Origin: Myotis daubentonii
Lineage: Eukaryota > Chordata > Mammalia > Chiroptera > Vespertilionidae
Assembly (NCBI RefSeq): GCF_963259705.1
Contig: NC_081844.1
Span: forward strand, 43,899,341 to 43,963,340
Direction of reading: 5' to 3'
DNA length: 64,000 nt
Part shown: piece by piece, positions 25,701-39,900 of the stretch
Position numbering within the stretch: position 1 is the first letter of the stretch
Layout of the letters: each line of letters begins with the position of its first letter
Program-made: the position numbers and the translations under genes
The notes under the pieces: model-generated
Databases searched by the model: none
What the model was told of the DNA's origin: nothing
What the model saw: only the letters and a program-made list of their open reading frames with translations

Positions 25701-28700
25701 AGAAGGACTCAAGTTTTTTATGAATGTGTTGGATACAGCCGCAGGGTCACCATTCCATGTGGACCCATTGATTGAATTTGGGGGGTACCCACATTCAAAT
25801 GATGGGTGTGGGAAGAGTTTGCAGTGGAAGAAGAGAAGCTAAAGGAGCTTATGAATGGAGCCCTTTTTGCCGATTCACTGTACTATTTAATAACCTCTAT
25901 TGCTGAATATAGTTGGTATTTATGTTTTATTTGTTTCTGCTATGAATGCTTATAAATGCCAAAGGGGATGCTCTTGATAGGAAAAGAGACACATATAGGG
26001 AAGTGCTTTCACCTATAGCCACATATAGGAAGGCTCCATAACCCCGGTGATCGCTTTCTGTTAAAAGTCTCTGTGACACAGGCTTTGTTGATGAGAACCT
26101 CTGGCAAGAGGAGGTAGCCCCCCCCCCCCCCCCAGAGGTGCTTCTTGGTGTTGTGAACTTGCTGCCTTCCCTTCCTCATATGACTTCACCTTTGAAAAGC
26201 AGCTATTGTTTTGCTACTGAACTCTTACAGAAACCAAATACCTGATCTACGAAGGCTTGTGACTCTTGTGCCTGATAGTCCCATTTTAATGGGACAACTG
26301 GGATCCAATGACTAGTGAAGGGGAAGAAATCAACAAGTTTCACTTGTCATATGGACATGGCACTCTGAAGAGAACAGCTGGCCTGGCCCCAGGAGCATCT
26401 TGGCTTTACATGAAAAATGGCAGCTATTATTGTTTTTTTTAAGAAAGATTTTAAGCCCCACTTTGGGCTTGAAACAAGCTGCTGAATCAATGGCGATGTC
26501 AATCAGTTGCCCTAAATGCCTTGACCTGGTTCACTGAAACCAGATGGTGTCCACTGGGCTGCTGTGGCTGTTCAACTCAGTACCAGCTGTGCAGAACCAG
26601 GAACGGATGCTTTTTGTTCTATGGGCAGAAATCAAGGCTGTTCTCATAGTTCTGGCTAGTATTCCCTTGATAAACTTTTTAATCTTTTTACCCAGTCTTG
26701 CACTGTCAGGCCTAAATATCTCTTTGTTTTAAGAATTGGAAAAGATTGCATATGGAAAGGGAGTTTCTTTGGGGCTGTGGTCTATGGAAACATACTATAA
26801 CTGACAGGAACTTTCGTGCCATTCTTATAGATGTCCACAATAAGGGCATATTCCCTGATGATAACAAATGGCACCCAGCTGCCAATCAAGCCTGCAGTGC
26901 CCAGATTATACCATTGCTACCTGGATCCATCATCATGCTGCTCATTATAACACATGCATCATTATGATCTGGGCACATACAAACTCTTCTGTCTGTCTGA
27001 TGCCAAGGTGACCACTGCTTATGAGCTTTGCAACTCCACTCAAAAGTTGCCTTGCTTGCCCTGGCCGGGTAGCTTGGTTGGTTAGAGCACTGTCCTGATA
27101 TTTCAAGGTTGTGGGTTTGATCTCTGGTCAGGGCACATACAAGATTATACCAATGAATGCATAAATAAAGTGGAACAACCAATTGATGTCTCTCTCCCTC
27201 TTTCTCTCTCTCTCAAAATCAATTTTTTAAAAAGTTGCCTTGCTTTATTCGTGGTGAAGGAAGTCAAAGTTCAGAGGGCATTGCTCCTGCAGAGCCCTTT
27301 CAGATGGGCTTCCAGGGCTACTAGTTGACTCAAAACTATTGAGACTTTTTCAAGTTGCAGTGCTGCTAGTCCTGTTCAATCAGCTGGCTCTGGACATGCC
27401 ACTGCGGTCTTTTAAATTAATCTGTGTTGTGGATTTGGCTTTCCAGACTATTTGCATTCTGAACCTGTATGGTTTTTATTATGAAAACTACTCAACAATA
27501 GACATATTCAAGGTATTTGATGAATTTTCCATACTCCCCACCATTCACAGGCTTCTGGTATTGGTGATAATTGATCAACTCAGAGAGATTTCTGACTCTA
27601 TCTCCTTTTTCTGATGTTCACATTTTTGTATGTAGTTTGGTCCTGAATGCAGTTGTCCCTCCTGAATAATGATCACGAGGAAGGTGGATAGTTATTGTGA
27701 TTTTATATATATATATTTGTATAAATATATTTGGTCTTCATCCCAGTTCCTGGAAGAGAGCTCCTAAAACCTTGTAATTTTCTGAGTGATAGGAATGAGA
27801 GCAGCATCTTTTGTTATTTATAAAAAGCCTCTTTCAACTATTCCTAGGTGTATGCTAATGAGGTAATCTTAGAGGAAGGGGCTGGTTGACAGAGTACCCA
27901 ACCATATGATTATAGGATTGGATCAGGTCATTAAAGATCATTACTCCTGATCTTTAGGGAGGAGAGAAGGGCTGGTGACTGGCTTATTCAATCATGTCTT
28001 TGTAATGAAGCCTCACAAGAACCCTAACTAAAGAGGTACTGAGGAGGTGATATGAAAACTAGAGATGATATGAAAACTCTGCACCCTTCCCCATATACTT
28101 TGCCCTACCCATCTCTTCCATGTAGTTCTTCTTGAGTCATATCCTCTTTCATAAATCAGTAACTCTTAGCTTAATACTTTACCAAGTTCTGTGAGCCATT
28201 CTAGCATATTATCAAACCATGGAGAGGGTTGTGGGAATCCTTGATTTATACTCAGTTAGTCAGAAGTATAGGCAACAGTCTAGGATTTTCAGTTAGCATC
28301 TGAAATGGGAGGCAGTCTTGTGAGACTGAGCCTGTAATCTGTGGGGTCTGTGGTAACTCTGGGTAGTCAGTATCAGAATTGTTTAATTTGAGGAGAAGAA
28401 TTACAGACATTTAGTGTTAGAAGTATTGAATTTGTGTAAGTATAGAGAAGAACAGTTTTCCTTTAGTCTTGTAGACATATTTTGAAAATTTGGGACTCTA
28501 CCCTAACCATTCCTGGATGTGATGCTTCTTTCTCTGAAATTGTCAACTTCAGGGTGTACTGGTTGGTCTACTCTGTGGGTGGCAGTCTAACCAAAGTGGG
28601 CATAGGATTTCAAACAACTTTGGTTTAGCCACCCAGGTTATCTCTGGAGTCTCATAATTCTAGATCATAAAGAAAATGACTACTTGGTTGAATGCATTGA

Positions 28701-31700
28701 CTGTGTGTGGAACATAATGACTTTCTTAAAGTTTTATGAAAATGCCTTTGTCCATTCTGCAACTGACACTCCCAAAGAAAGTTCTGAGTGTGAGTTGGAA
28801 ATAACAGGAAATATGGTGAAGTTACAGCTACTAGAATCCTGGCAAGTTTCTAGTGGTAAAGTAGTAACAACAGCCTTGGCCCCTGGAGAGAGAATGTTCA
28901 ATCACACTACTTTGCCCTAGTAGGTGTTCAGGGCAGCCTCGATCCACTGGCCAAGATTGTTATGGATGATAGGCTTGCCCTGGGCTTCCTCTTTGTAGGC
29001 CAAGTTAAAGTCTGTGCCATCGCTAATACATCCTGCTGCATCTAGATGAAAACTTCAAACCAAGTGGAAAGGTCATTGTTAAAACTTAAAGAGAAAGTCA
29101 CTCAGCTTTTCAAGATAGGCCCTGATGATTTATGGGATTTGTTCAGCTCATTGGGTCCAGGCCCCAGTGGGGGCATGGTTGGGATCAATACTTCCAATTG
29201 ACCTCCCCCTGCTTCTTGAAATCTTTTGATAATTAAATGCTGTGTGAGACAAATTGATGGATTTAGTCTCAGCTTTTGTTGGTCAGAATAATAGAAGTGG
29301 CCTAGGGATTGGTGTACTCAGAAAAAAAGTCAATGGTGAAAGTGGCATAGAAATGAGGGATGATATTATTGGGAGACAATTTTTTTGTAGTTTTCATGTT
29401 TCTGAATGTTATACAAGGTGAGCCACTGACAGCCCTTTGTTCTCGATTACCTTTCCAAGGATGTTTGTGTAGTGAATAGCATTGGAAGATATAGTATTTC
29501 CCTGTGCATTCTGCCCATTATAAGTCATTCAAGTTTCTAATCTTACTAGAGGCCCGATGCATGAAATTCATGCAAGGGGCTCGTCCCTTGCAGCCACAGC
29601 AGCTTGCCTTGGCCCTCATGGCCCTGGCTTCATCCAGAAGGTCGTCCGGAAGGATGTCTGGAAGGTCATTCGGATGTCCGGAAGGTCATTCGGCTGTCCG
29701 TTCTAATTAGCATATTACGCTTTTATTGTTATAGATGGTTTTTCTTCAGCATTGCAACCACTGTATGTGCAGGTGTTATCTAGTCATCTTTGCTTTGACC
29801 CATGGGATTGAGGCTTGGGGAACTGGGACAAAATTTCTGACATTCTGGCTGCCACTATTACTGTGAATGCTAAACTGTCTTTTTGTTTTTGACTCAGGAG
29901 TCTCCTGGGTTCCCCCGGTATCTGTGTCATATTGAATGGTTCACTTGCTATCTTGTAAACATATTAAAGTCTCACACCCTTCACATTTCTTGATACAAGA
30001 TAGACAACATAGTGTGAAATGAATCCATATACTGGAAGAACGTATTTTCAGTCCACATATACAAGACATGACTAATATCCAAATTAGAAAAATAACTACA
30101 AATTAACAAATAAATTGCAAGCCACTGAACAAAAAATATACACAAAGACTATAAAGAGAATTCTTAAAAGAAGTAGGAGCCAGAGTGTAAAAGAAACATA
30201 TGAAAAGGTGCTCAACATTACATGTTATTAGTGAAAATGCAAGTTAAAACCACAGTGAGAGTCCATTTACATCCACAAGACTGGTCAAACGCTAAGAAGT
30301 TTTATGAGAATTTAAAGGAAATGGGAATCATTATATATTGCATGTGGGAGTTTAAATTTATAGAACTGCTTTAAAGAGTGTTTTGCAGCCTAATGGGGTC
30401 TGGCTTTCGCAGTATTGAGTTTTCTTTCTCCCTCCTTTCTTCCCACTCTCCTCCCTCCCTCCATCGTTGAGTTCCTCCCTCCCTCCCTGGCAGAGATTGT
30501 ACTTGTTATTTCAAAGAGAAATAATTGTTCAGGGTGTAACAAGTATTCACAGGGGGCTTTACTACACTTATAAAACTTTGATTCCATAGAAAACATTTTT
30601 TGGAAAATAATTTTTTTTGATGGTTAAGTTCCCAATTTCACTAAAAGGAGTATATTTAACCCATGATACATTTGAAAGATAAGGTTGTTGTGCCATTTAA
30701 ATTATTTAATTCATTCTTATAAAACTGATCTGTGACAAACTGTGTAATAAAATTCAGCTTTGAGGATAAACCTATATCTACCCCATCACTTCCAAACTAA
30801 AAGTGAGGATAAAGAAGATAAAATACCTACTACTGGTACTAGTGACATGGTAATTCTACCTTTAATGTAGGTAAGTTAACTTTCTAGCCAGCACTTCCTA
30901 GGTATGTTGATACTTCAAGATCAGTGGTTTTAACCATGAAAATGAGAGGTGAATGGGGGAGGGGTGAGGAGGACAGTTATGAGAACAAGCTGGATTTGAA
31001 GAGTGCACTTGAACTCTTCATGCATTCACAACTCGTTATTGAGTAACAACTGTATTAGTCTGCTTGGGCTGCCATAACACAATTCCACAGACTGGGCATT
31101 TACTGCAGAATTTTATTTCCTCACAGCCCTCGAGTCTGGAGGTCCAAGTATAAGGTACCAGCAGAGTGGTTCTCTAGTGAGATTTCATTTCCTGGCTTAC
31201 AACTGGCCACTTTGTTGTGTCCTCACATGGCCTTTCCTTTGTGCTACACCCCGGGTATCTTTTTCTCATAAGGACACCCATCCTAATTGGACTAGGGCCT
31301 CACCCTTAAGACCTCATTTAGCCCTAATCATCCCCTTAAAGACCCTGTCTCCAAACAGTCACATTGGGGATAGGGCTTCCACACATAAATATTGAGGGAC
31401 ACAATTCAGTCTGCAACACCAGTCATATGCCTGCCACTGTTGTAAAGGCTGGGGACACATTAGTGAACAAGACAAAGGTTCTTCCCCTTGTTGGGCTTGT
31501 GTTCTAAAGGGAGGTGGCAAACGGAATATTAATTATAATATGTAAATAAATTACGTAATATGTTAGAAAGCAATAAATATTATAGAGAAAAGCGAAAGAG
31601 AGGTGGAGTAGTAGCACAGATTTGGGGGCGATTGACAATTTTACATAGAGGAATCAGATTCGGCCCTATTGAGTAGCTGACATTGAGTTAAACCTTGAAG

Positions 31701-34700
31701 GATATGAGGAAATTAACAGTGTAGATATCTGCCCTTGTTAGTCTGGTGTTTATTCAGTTGAGAACAACAGGCTTTATTGAGAAGCTTTGGTGGACTTGAT
31801 TAAGAGTCAGATAACCTTAGTGCAAGTTCTAGCTTTGTGTGACCTGGAGCAAGTCAGCATCTGCACTAAATTACAACCCCACGGGGTTAATGAATTCCAG
31901 ATGCCAGGATGTTTCAGCGCGGACCATCCTTGTGTTAAATGAAAACTGGGAAAACAAATTGCTTCAGTGCTGAATTTGAACTCCTGCAGGAATCATTGAC
32001 AGCTAAGCTTATCAGGGATGGAGAGCCTCTCTCCCCAGACTCAGAGCCTTTCACTGTCCCCTGGCTTTCATTGCACTGCCAATAGGATAGCACTTTCTTT
32101 GGTGGGGAAGATCAGAGTGACCTCATTAATGATATTGATAAATATGTCAGTCAGAGGCATTCCAAAGGGCTTTGCTTCGGAGTCTAGGGATCCATTTCTG
32201 CTTTGGATGAGGCAAAATTATTGATGGTATTCAGCAGCTCCACTGATGTTAAATATCAAATCATGAGTATTTAAGGAGCAGGCCTAGAATTACACTTTAC
32301 TCAGCAGCTAAGGAAATAATTCTGTCAACCCTTGATTATCCATGTTAATAAAAAATAAAAACATCAATGCTTATAATACAGGAAATCTATAAACTCTTGC
32401 CATGGAAAGGGAAAGGTAGCAGAAGATACCCCTTGGTGAAGGAAGAAGGAATTCGGAGCATGAGCAGCAGAGGGTCACGAAGCCCTGATTGAAGTTCAGG
32501 TAGATTAACTGGGAGCAGCTATAGTAGAGAATAAGGGAAAAGGAAAATTTAAGAAATGTATGAATATTCATTAAAAAGGAATGTTATTCCCTTTTCTTTT
32601 TTAAAGAAAAGAAGTACATAGGCAGAATATAATTCCTGCTCTTTCCTTGTTCTATAAATGAAGTGCTTCTTCTGTGTCAGACTCTGGGCTGAGCTCTGTA
32701 AAAAATAACCCAATCCCTGATTTTCCAGGTGACAGTCTAGTCAGGGAGAATAACAGGAAAACTAAACAACTCAATGTGGCAAGGCCATGGTGGCATAATG
32801 CACGGGGACCTCTGGTAGCCCAGCAGGAAGCCCCTATCCAAGAGCAGAGTGAGTGTGCCAGATGAGGGTGTCCAGAAGCAGCCCAAACCTTCTTGCATGT
32901 TATAGGACGAGGTTCAATTAGCCATGCCTCCACACTGTCATTCAACACACATTCATTAAGCAGTCTTGGCATGTGACACAAACATTCGTGCTGAACTCCA
33001 GGGGCAAATAAGATGCATTCCAGCTTTTGAGGATTTAGACTCTGATACAGGGAAACAGATATAAAAAGCTCACGAATGTGTCATTGGGTACCAAGGGGAA
33101 GCTACGTGAAGATGCAGTAGCAGCACAGGTCTGTTCCACTCTGGGCAGCTGTGGCGTAAGGAAAAGCGTCCAGTGTCTGGGAAGACGAGTAGGTGTGCAG
33201 TGTGTGGAGTGGAGAACCAGGCTGTTGAACATATAGTAGATGAAACACCAAGACTAAGGGGATGGAGTGGGAATGGTTAGTTGGTAGAACTACAAGTAGT
33301 TTCCATTGGCTTCAGTTGATGAGCTGTGAAGAAAAGGGAGAGGGCTGAAGATGGAGAGCAGAAAGCAAGCAAGCAAGGCTTTGTATGGCCTGGACAGGCA
33401 TTTGGGTTTATTCCATGGACATATGGACATTTGTTAGTGAGAAATAAGGTAAACATTCTGGGATAAAAGCGGGAAAGGATAAATTTAGATTTGGAACCAT
33501 TCTGGCTGCAGTGTGGATAGACCAGAGTGAGAAGGGACTAGGAATAGCGGCCACCAGCTAGGAGTGTCACCATTAGTCTGGGCCTCAAATATTGAGAGCC
33601 TGAACCAAGACTGTATAAGTGAGGGAAAGAGAGACACGTGAGAGTAAAAGTAATTAACAAGACTTGTAACTGGTTTTATGACAAGGGTCTTTTGGGGGGA
33701 AAGGAGCCAACATGAGTCCCTATCTTCCAGTTAGTGCGATTTAGTGTAGCAGCCATGCTTTTACCAGTGGTATAGATTATTCAGCAAAATAAGTATTTAA
33801 CAAATTTTGAGACTTTATGTATAGAGTGCAAGTGCTCCACTAGAGTATAAATTGTTTTATAGATTTTACATTCCTTAAGTACAAGTACTTCATTTCTTAA
33901 TCACTTTAATCTGTTGTAGTGTAATATTTTAGAGATTGACAAAGCAATGCTTTAACCTAAATTTACCTGATGCACAAAAAGCAAAGATGTATGTAAGTCT
34001 TTTGGTTAAAAAAATTACTGAAGTGACCTCTCTGGTACCGATATGCATATTAAAACAATATTAGATTACTAATGCTTCAATTTTTCTAGTTTTTACATTC
34101 TCCTTCAAAAAAAAAAAAACTAGCACTGGTGTCATAGGAACATAAGTTAAAGTAATGGTTTGGCCTAGATTAAAAAAATAACAACAACATAACTCATTTC
34201 TTTCTAAGGCCTAATTCAACTAATTTTACGAGTAGTCATGGCTTTTTGGACTATTAATTTATTCTGAAAAAACAGAGGTTGTCCTTTATTTCATGTATTA
34301 TAGTTGTTCAAAGACTGATGTTTCAGGATGAAGTAAACTTATATGGACAACTCTATAGAGAAGAATTTTATGATAGTGTTTCATTGATAATGCTCAGTTG
34401 ACAAAGTAATTGATATTTCAGGCCTTTTGGCCTAGAGTTTTTGATCTGAATGTGTGGTTTAGATGCATAACACAAGAAAGGAATCTTAAATGGCACTTGC
34501 TTGAAATTAGAATGTGATTGCTTTAAAATACTATGGAAAGTTTTATTGCCTTAAACTATTTTAACTGCCATCCTTTTTAAATGTTCTCTATAATGGCATG
34601 CTGTTAAAGGAAAACCTAGTAGATAATTCACTTTGGTTAAGAGTTTGGGGAATTGCAGGAAAAGAGCTTACTTTTTGGCCTAGTGCTCATTATTAGTTCT

Positions 34701-36828
34701 TTCTGTGCCTTCCCTAAAGCTTGACATGGGTATTCCCAGTGTGAATTTTTTAGCTAATTGGATCAACCAGTAAGGCTAGAAGAACTTCACTTTTTTGAAG
34801 CTGAAGGAATTTTGAGAAAAGGCTAGTGGAGTCACTGTGAGTGTGAAAATAACTCACATATAGATCCATTTGATGATGTATCTTTCTAGTATTCCTGGAA
34901 GCATGCTAGATATAGGAACTGTTTCAAATGTACAGCACCATCTGAAATCTTTCTTATCTGTGAGACTGAAAAGAAGAACAGAACCTCTTCTCTCAGGTGT
35001 TTGCTCTAAAGTTACATGGGTCAAGATGAAGAGACCTTACCCGGCCATACATGTTCTGGTATGCCTCTGCGATCATCAGCCTCTGTGAGTTGCAGCGTTG
35101 AGTTAGAATGCTGATCAGCATGTCTTTATCACAGCCTGGAAAAGAATCATAATTGAAGTTTAGTAAAGTCACTACTCTGGAGTTAAGAAGAATCCATTAT
35201 CTAAGGATTAAAACCAATGTGCAAGCTTTATACCTGATGGATGCTTTAAAGCAGTGAGCAATTTTAACTAAAATGAGAGAGCCCAGAGAAACACTTGATG
35301 AAGCCAAGGTTCTTCCTATCTCTTATGTTGGAGCTATTACTACAGATTGTCCATTTTAAAAGATTCAGCGAAAAATACAGGGAAGTGAAAATACAGTCTT
35401 TCTTCAACCGCCTCTCCTGCCCCACCCAAAAAGGCTTGCCTACATGGGAACAATATCTTTCTTGTTTTACAGTTGGAGAGATATGACTTATAATAAACAT
35501 ACATGAAGACACAAATACATTAAGACAAAAAGAACCTCCAATAGAAGAAAGAGATATAGAGAAGGAAATTATACAAGTACAAGGGGTGTGCATCCTCCTG
35601 GGAGATGGTGTGAAACTCTCATGATTTATAGGGAACATGTTCTCTCCTAACAGAGACTCTGTTTTGGGGCTCCGAAGGCCTCTAGCCCTTGTATACCAGC
35701 TCATTGAACTGACATCACACCCAAATGCACAACTCGGTTAGATACATTTAGCTGTAATTATAGTCATCATAGGAAAGTGATCAAGAAGGCCTTTATATTT
35801 TCCTCACCTCGACTAAAATTTAGATAGGTTTCTTTCTGACCATAGGCCCTTCATCTCCATTTTCTGAGAGCATTTAATTTGGAAAACGTGCAATTGTAAA
35901 TTATTTCTTTATCCTTTTCATATCTAAGTCTTTTCCCAACCACTTCCCAGTTTTATAGCCCATAAATGCCTTCCTCAAGGACATGGGAGCCATTCCTTTA
36001 AAATATAATCATTAGGAACTATAGAGTCACTCTCTCCCCATCTCTTGGAAGGTAGAAACCTAACTTCCATAAGGACCAATTAACAAATACCGATGCCCCA
36101 ATCACATTGACCAGCGCTCCCAACCCCCTTGTCCTCCAGTGCTTTTCCCCCAGCTCACCCCAGGCTTAAAAACTCTTCTGTGTTTTGTTTGGAAGAACTT
36201 GAGTTCAATCTCTTGCCTCAATTGAAAAAAATCTTGATCCCGACTGCAATAGAATTGAATAAAGTCTTCCTTGCCTGTTTAATTCTTTGTGGTACCAATT
36301 TTCTTTGGCCAAAGGAGATATTTAATGGAGATGAGAAAAAGAATGAATTGAAAGGCTGGGATGTTATGTAGATCATCTTTTTGGAAATGAAAGCCATCCT
36401 GGATAGCCTCATGCTCAGGGGAACGCTGTGGGTCAGGTCCTGACTGTGCAGATGAGAAACAAAAGGAAGAGCAAGGTGTTTTCTGTAGATGAGAGAAAAG
36501 CTGAAAGCTGGAAAATGGAGGAAGGGAGACATAGAATCACCTTCAAAGACTGTACTTTATAATTTGGGGGGGAAAAGGCAGCCTCCAGTGAAGAGGCATT
36601 GAGTAACATGGTACGATGCGCTCAAAGCCCTAGACTCAAAGGACCTTAAGTAGTTCCATAGGTATCTGTTAGATGTATAATTGGCATTCCAAAGTTAACA
36701 TGTTTTAAAATAATAAATAGAATAATTTTCAATTATTTCCATTGTTATTTTTACTATTATCCCATTTATGTAATTACTATTTTTTTAAAAAATATATTTT
36801 TATTTTGATTTTAGAGAGGAAGGGGAGG

Positions 36829-36906
<78 letters not shown>

Positions 36907-39900
36907 ATCAATGATGAGAGAGAATTATTGATCAGCTGCCTCCTGCATGGCCCCTACTGGGGATTGAGCCTGCAACCCAGGCATGTGCCCTTGACTGAAA
37001 TCGAACCTGGGACCCAGGCTGACACTCTATCCATTGAGCCAAACCAGTTAAGCCCCATTTATGTAATTATTAATTGCGTTTTTTTGTTGTTGTTCTATTG
37101 AGATTATCCACAATCTACATCTCTGAATTACTCTTTATTTTTTCAAAGTGTTCATACCAATTCTTGCTCATTTATTCTTCCAGAGATATTTCAGGAGAAT
37201 TTTATTAAAAATGTTTAATTAAAATAACTTTATATTTTATACTCTGGAATCAATTCAGAAGAGTTGTCTTTCTGTCACTAACAAGATATATCTGACAAAT
37301 TATTTTTGTTTTTCCTAAAAGATTTAATAAAGATTTGTATAATTTTTGTAAATGACAAGAAACTTACTTTTGTTAAAATTATTTTTGCGTTTCTATGGAT
37401 ATTTAAAGTTATTTTTATTTTGTTTCTTAACACATCATTGCTTAAATAAAGAAATGTTGTTGGATTTTATGTTTATCTTACATTCAGAAAAATCATTCAA
37501 CTCATAATTTTTAATAACTTAGTTGATTACCTTGAATTTTGAGATATATATTCTGTAAGTAATAATGATTTCTTCTTTAGAATCTTACGTTTTTCTTTTT
37601 CTTGCTTTATTGCATTAGGACAAGAATTTCTAAATAATTTTTATTTTCAGCAGAAAAGCCTGGCACAATGAACCATAGCAAGTTATAGACTTTCATGATG
37701 TAGAATTTGTTCCTATTATTTGTGGTAGTTTTCTACAATGTCATGATGAACATCAAATTAGTAAATGCTGAACTATTGCTCCTGGGAAAAATATTGGGTT
37801 AGGTTTCTATGACCTTATAGTCACAGCATTTTTGTTAGCAGAAATGCCAATTACATTACATATGCTTGTTCATCAATGTCCTTGTAAAACAGCCAAATCA
37901 GCATCGGAAATCTTCTCTTCCACATACACTCCTCCTGCATAAAACTTGGAAGGCATTTTAAAGATACCTTAAGGAGGTATTCTGCAGCTTCCTGCTCTGC
38001 AGGGCTTGCCTCATTGAAAGTTTAACAGTTTTTATTCAGTACCATCTTTTGAAAAAAGATGCAAGCCAGCCAGCACTACTTCCCAAAGAAAGCTGAGCGT
38101 TTCCCTTTTTACTATTATTATCAGTTATCATCTCATGAACTCATAAATTTATTTGCTTTTCATAACTTTCTGGCATGCATATTACTTTAGCATATTCTGG
38201 ACAGCCTCATGCATAGATCAATAAGTTTTTTATTTCTATTATTTCAATAACCAACAAAATGAAAAAGTAGCCCACAGAATGGAAGAAAATATTTGCAAAT
38301 CATATATCTAATGAGTTAGTATCTAAAACATATATAAAGCTCTCATATAATTCAATAGTAAAACCAAGTAATTAGACTTAAAATAGGCAAAGGACCTGAA
38401 TAGACATTTTCCCAAAGAGGACACACAAATGGTCAACAAATACATGAAAAGGTGCTCAAAATCAATTAGGGAAATGCAAATCAAAAGCACGAGATATCAC
38501 CTCACACTTGTTAGGCTATTATAAAAAAAGATGAGAGATGTGAAAAGGGAATCCTTGTGTACTGTTGGTGGGAATGTAAATTGGTACAGCCACTATAGAA
38601 GACAGTATAAAGGTTTCTTTAAAGTTAAAATGAGAACTAAATGATATAGCAATCCTACTCCTGGGATTTTATCCAAATAAAAAGAAATCACTGTATTGTA
38701 GAGATGTTGCACTCCCATGTTCATTGTAGCAATATTCACATTAGCCAAGATATGGAAATCACTTAGGTATTTCCATATGGATAAAGAAAAATGGGATCTA
38801 TAATAATAAAAGCATAATATGCTAATTAGATCAGACGTCCTTCCAGATGACTTTCTGGATGAAGCCGGGGCTGCTGCTGTGAGGGCCGGGGCAGAGGCTG
38901 GTGCTGGCAACCAGGGCTGCAACCTCGGCCCTTGGAGCCCCTTGCATGAATTTCGTGTATCGGTCCTCTAGTATATACGTAAGTACACATACACACAGTG
39001 AGGTATTATGCAGTCGTAAAAAAGAAGAAAATCCTGCCATTTGCACAACCTGGATGTATCTTGACAGCATTATGCTAAGTGAAATGAGTCAGAGTAAGAC
39101 AAATACTATATACTATTACTTGTACATAGAATCTAAAAAAGCTGAACATCAGGTGCCAGGCATGAGGGAAATAGAGGAATGAATTATGGGGATCTAATGT
39201 ACAGAAGACGACTTCAGTTAACAATACTGTGTTGAATACTTGGGAGTTGCTAAGAGAGTAAATCTAAATGTCTCATCATAATAGCAACAAAAATGGTAAT
39301 TATGTGAGGTGAAGGATGTGTGAACCTTTACTCTGTTAGTCAATTTGTAATTTATAAGTATATAAAATCATCACATTGTGCACATTCAATGTATATATGT
39401 TATGTATCATATCTTTTTTGTCACTTACATCCTAATAAAGCTGGACAAAAATATCACAGCTACTAAGGAAGATATTGGTAATTGTCTTTTATAACTGCAC
39501 TTTGCCAGGGTCATTAGAACGGATAAAATTTTAAAGCATTTTGAGCTGTGTCTGTCCACTGGCCTGCTAGAGTGGACACTGTAATTAAAACCAAAACCTC
39601 CTCCATTTCTTCAGCCTAAAACACTCACAAACAACAAAAAAATGAGAGTGGTCACAGTGAATCCATATTATGTTCCTAAAATTACAGTGGCAGGAAAATT
39701 GAAACTGGAGCAAAGAACATTTTATTCAATGAATAGATTGCTCTGATCTACAGTTTTAAAGCAAAAAGTACTCTCCTGAATAAAAAGTTAATCCATAACT
39801 TTTTGTTATCTTATCTCTCTATTTTTTTCTAGTGACTGTTGATATTTTAAAAGGCATGACAGCATTGCAAACTCCTCAATCGACTTTAAAGAACACATTT

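Larger units (their letters stand above)
25300..27340 (+). mobile_element. decayed endogenous retrovirus, internal region (pol remnant)
   Basis: Fragmented reading frames in plus orientation. The clearest are around 26544-26967: a WAEIKAV motif at ~26622 and, further on, LWGCGLWKH and IDVHNKG followed by AANQA. This order resembles the C-terminal RNase H of retroviral pol (WAE helix, then a VxAH motif, then NQ-A), seen in MuLV- and ERV-L-like elements. Many stops and frame changes interrupt it, so nothing functional remains. An unidentified open frame at 25495-25842 may be part of the same element. A SINE sits at 27058-27229. Confidence 0.4.
14704..35040 (-). other. ANXA10 intron 3
   Basis: About 20.3 kb. 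In order: TTTTA repeat, TIR MITE, Ves SINE, L2-like pieces, an old mammalian repeat, a less AT-rich patch (17160-17640), L2, Ves, MIR pieces, GT repeat, L2, an old LINE with three Helitrons, ERV remnants, a Helitron, an L1 piece, a MaLR LTR and L2. I see nothing in 14704-15100, 21420-22060, 30400-31050, 31870-32640 and 33640-35040. Confidence 0.88.

Noticed and set aside
36778..36903. GA-rich tract as a standalone microsatellite
   Set aside because: Both ends are Ves SINE sequence, so the tract is the expanded GA segment of that element.
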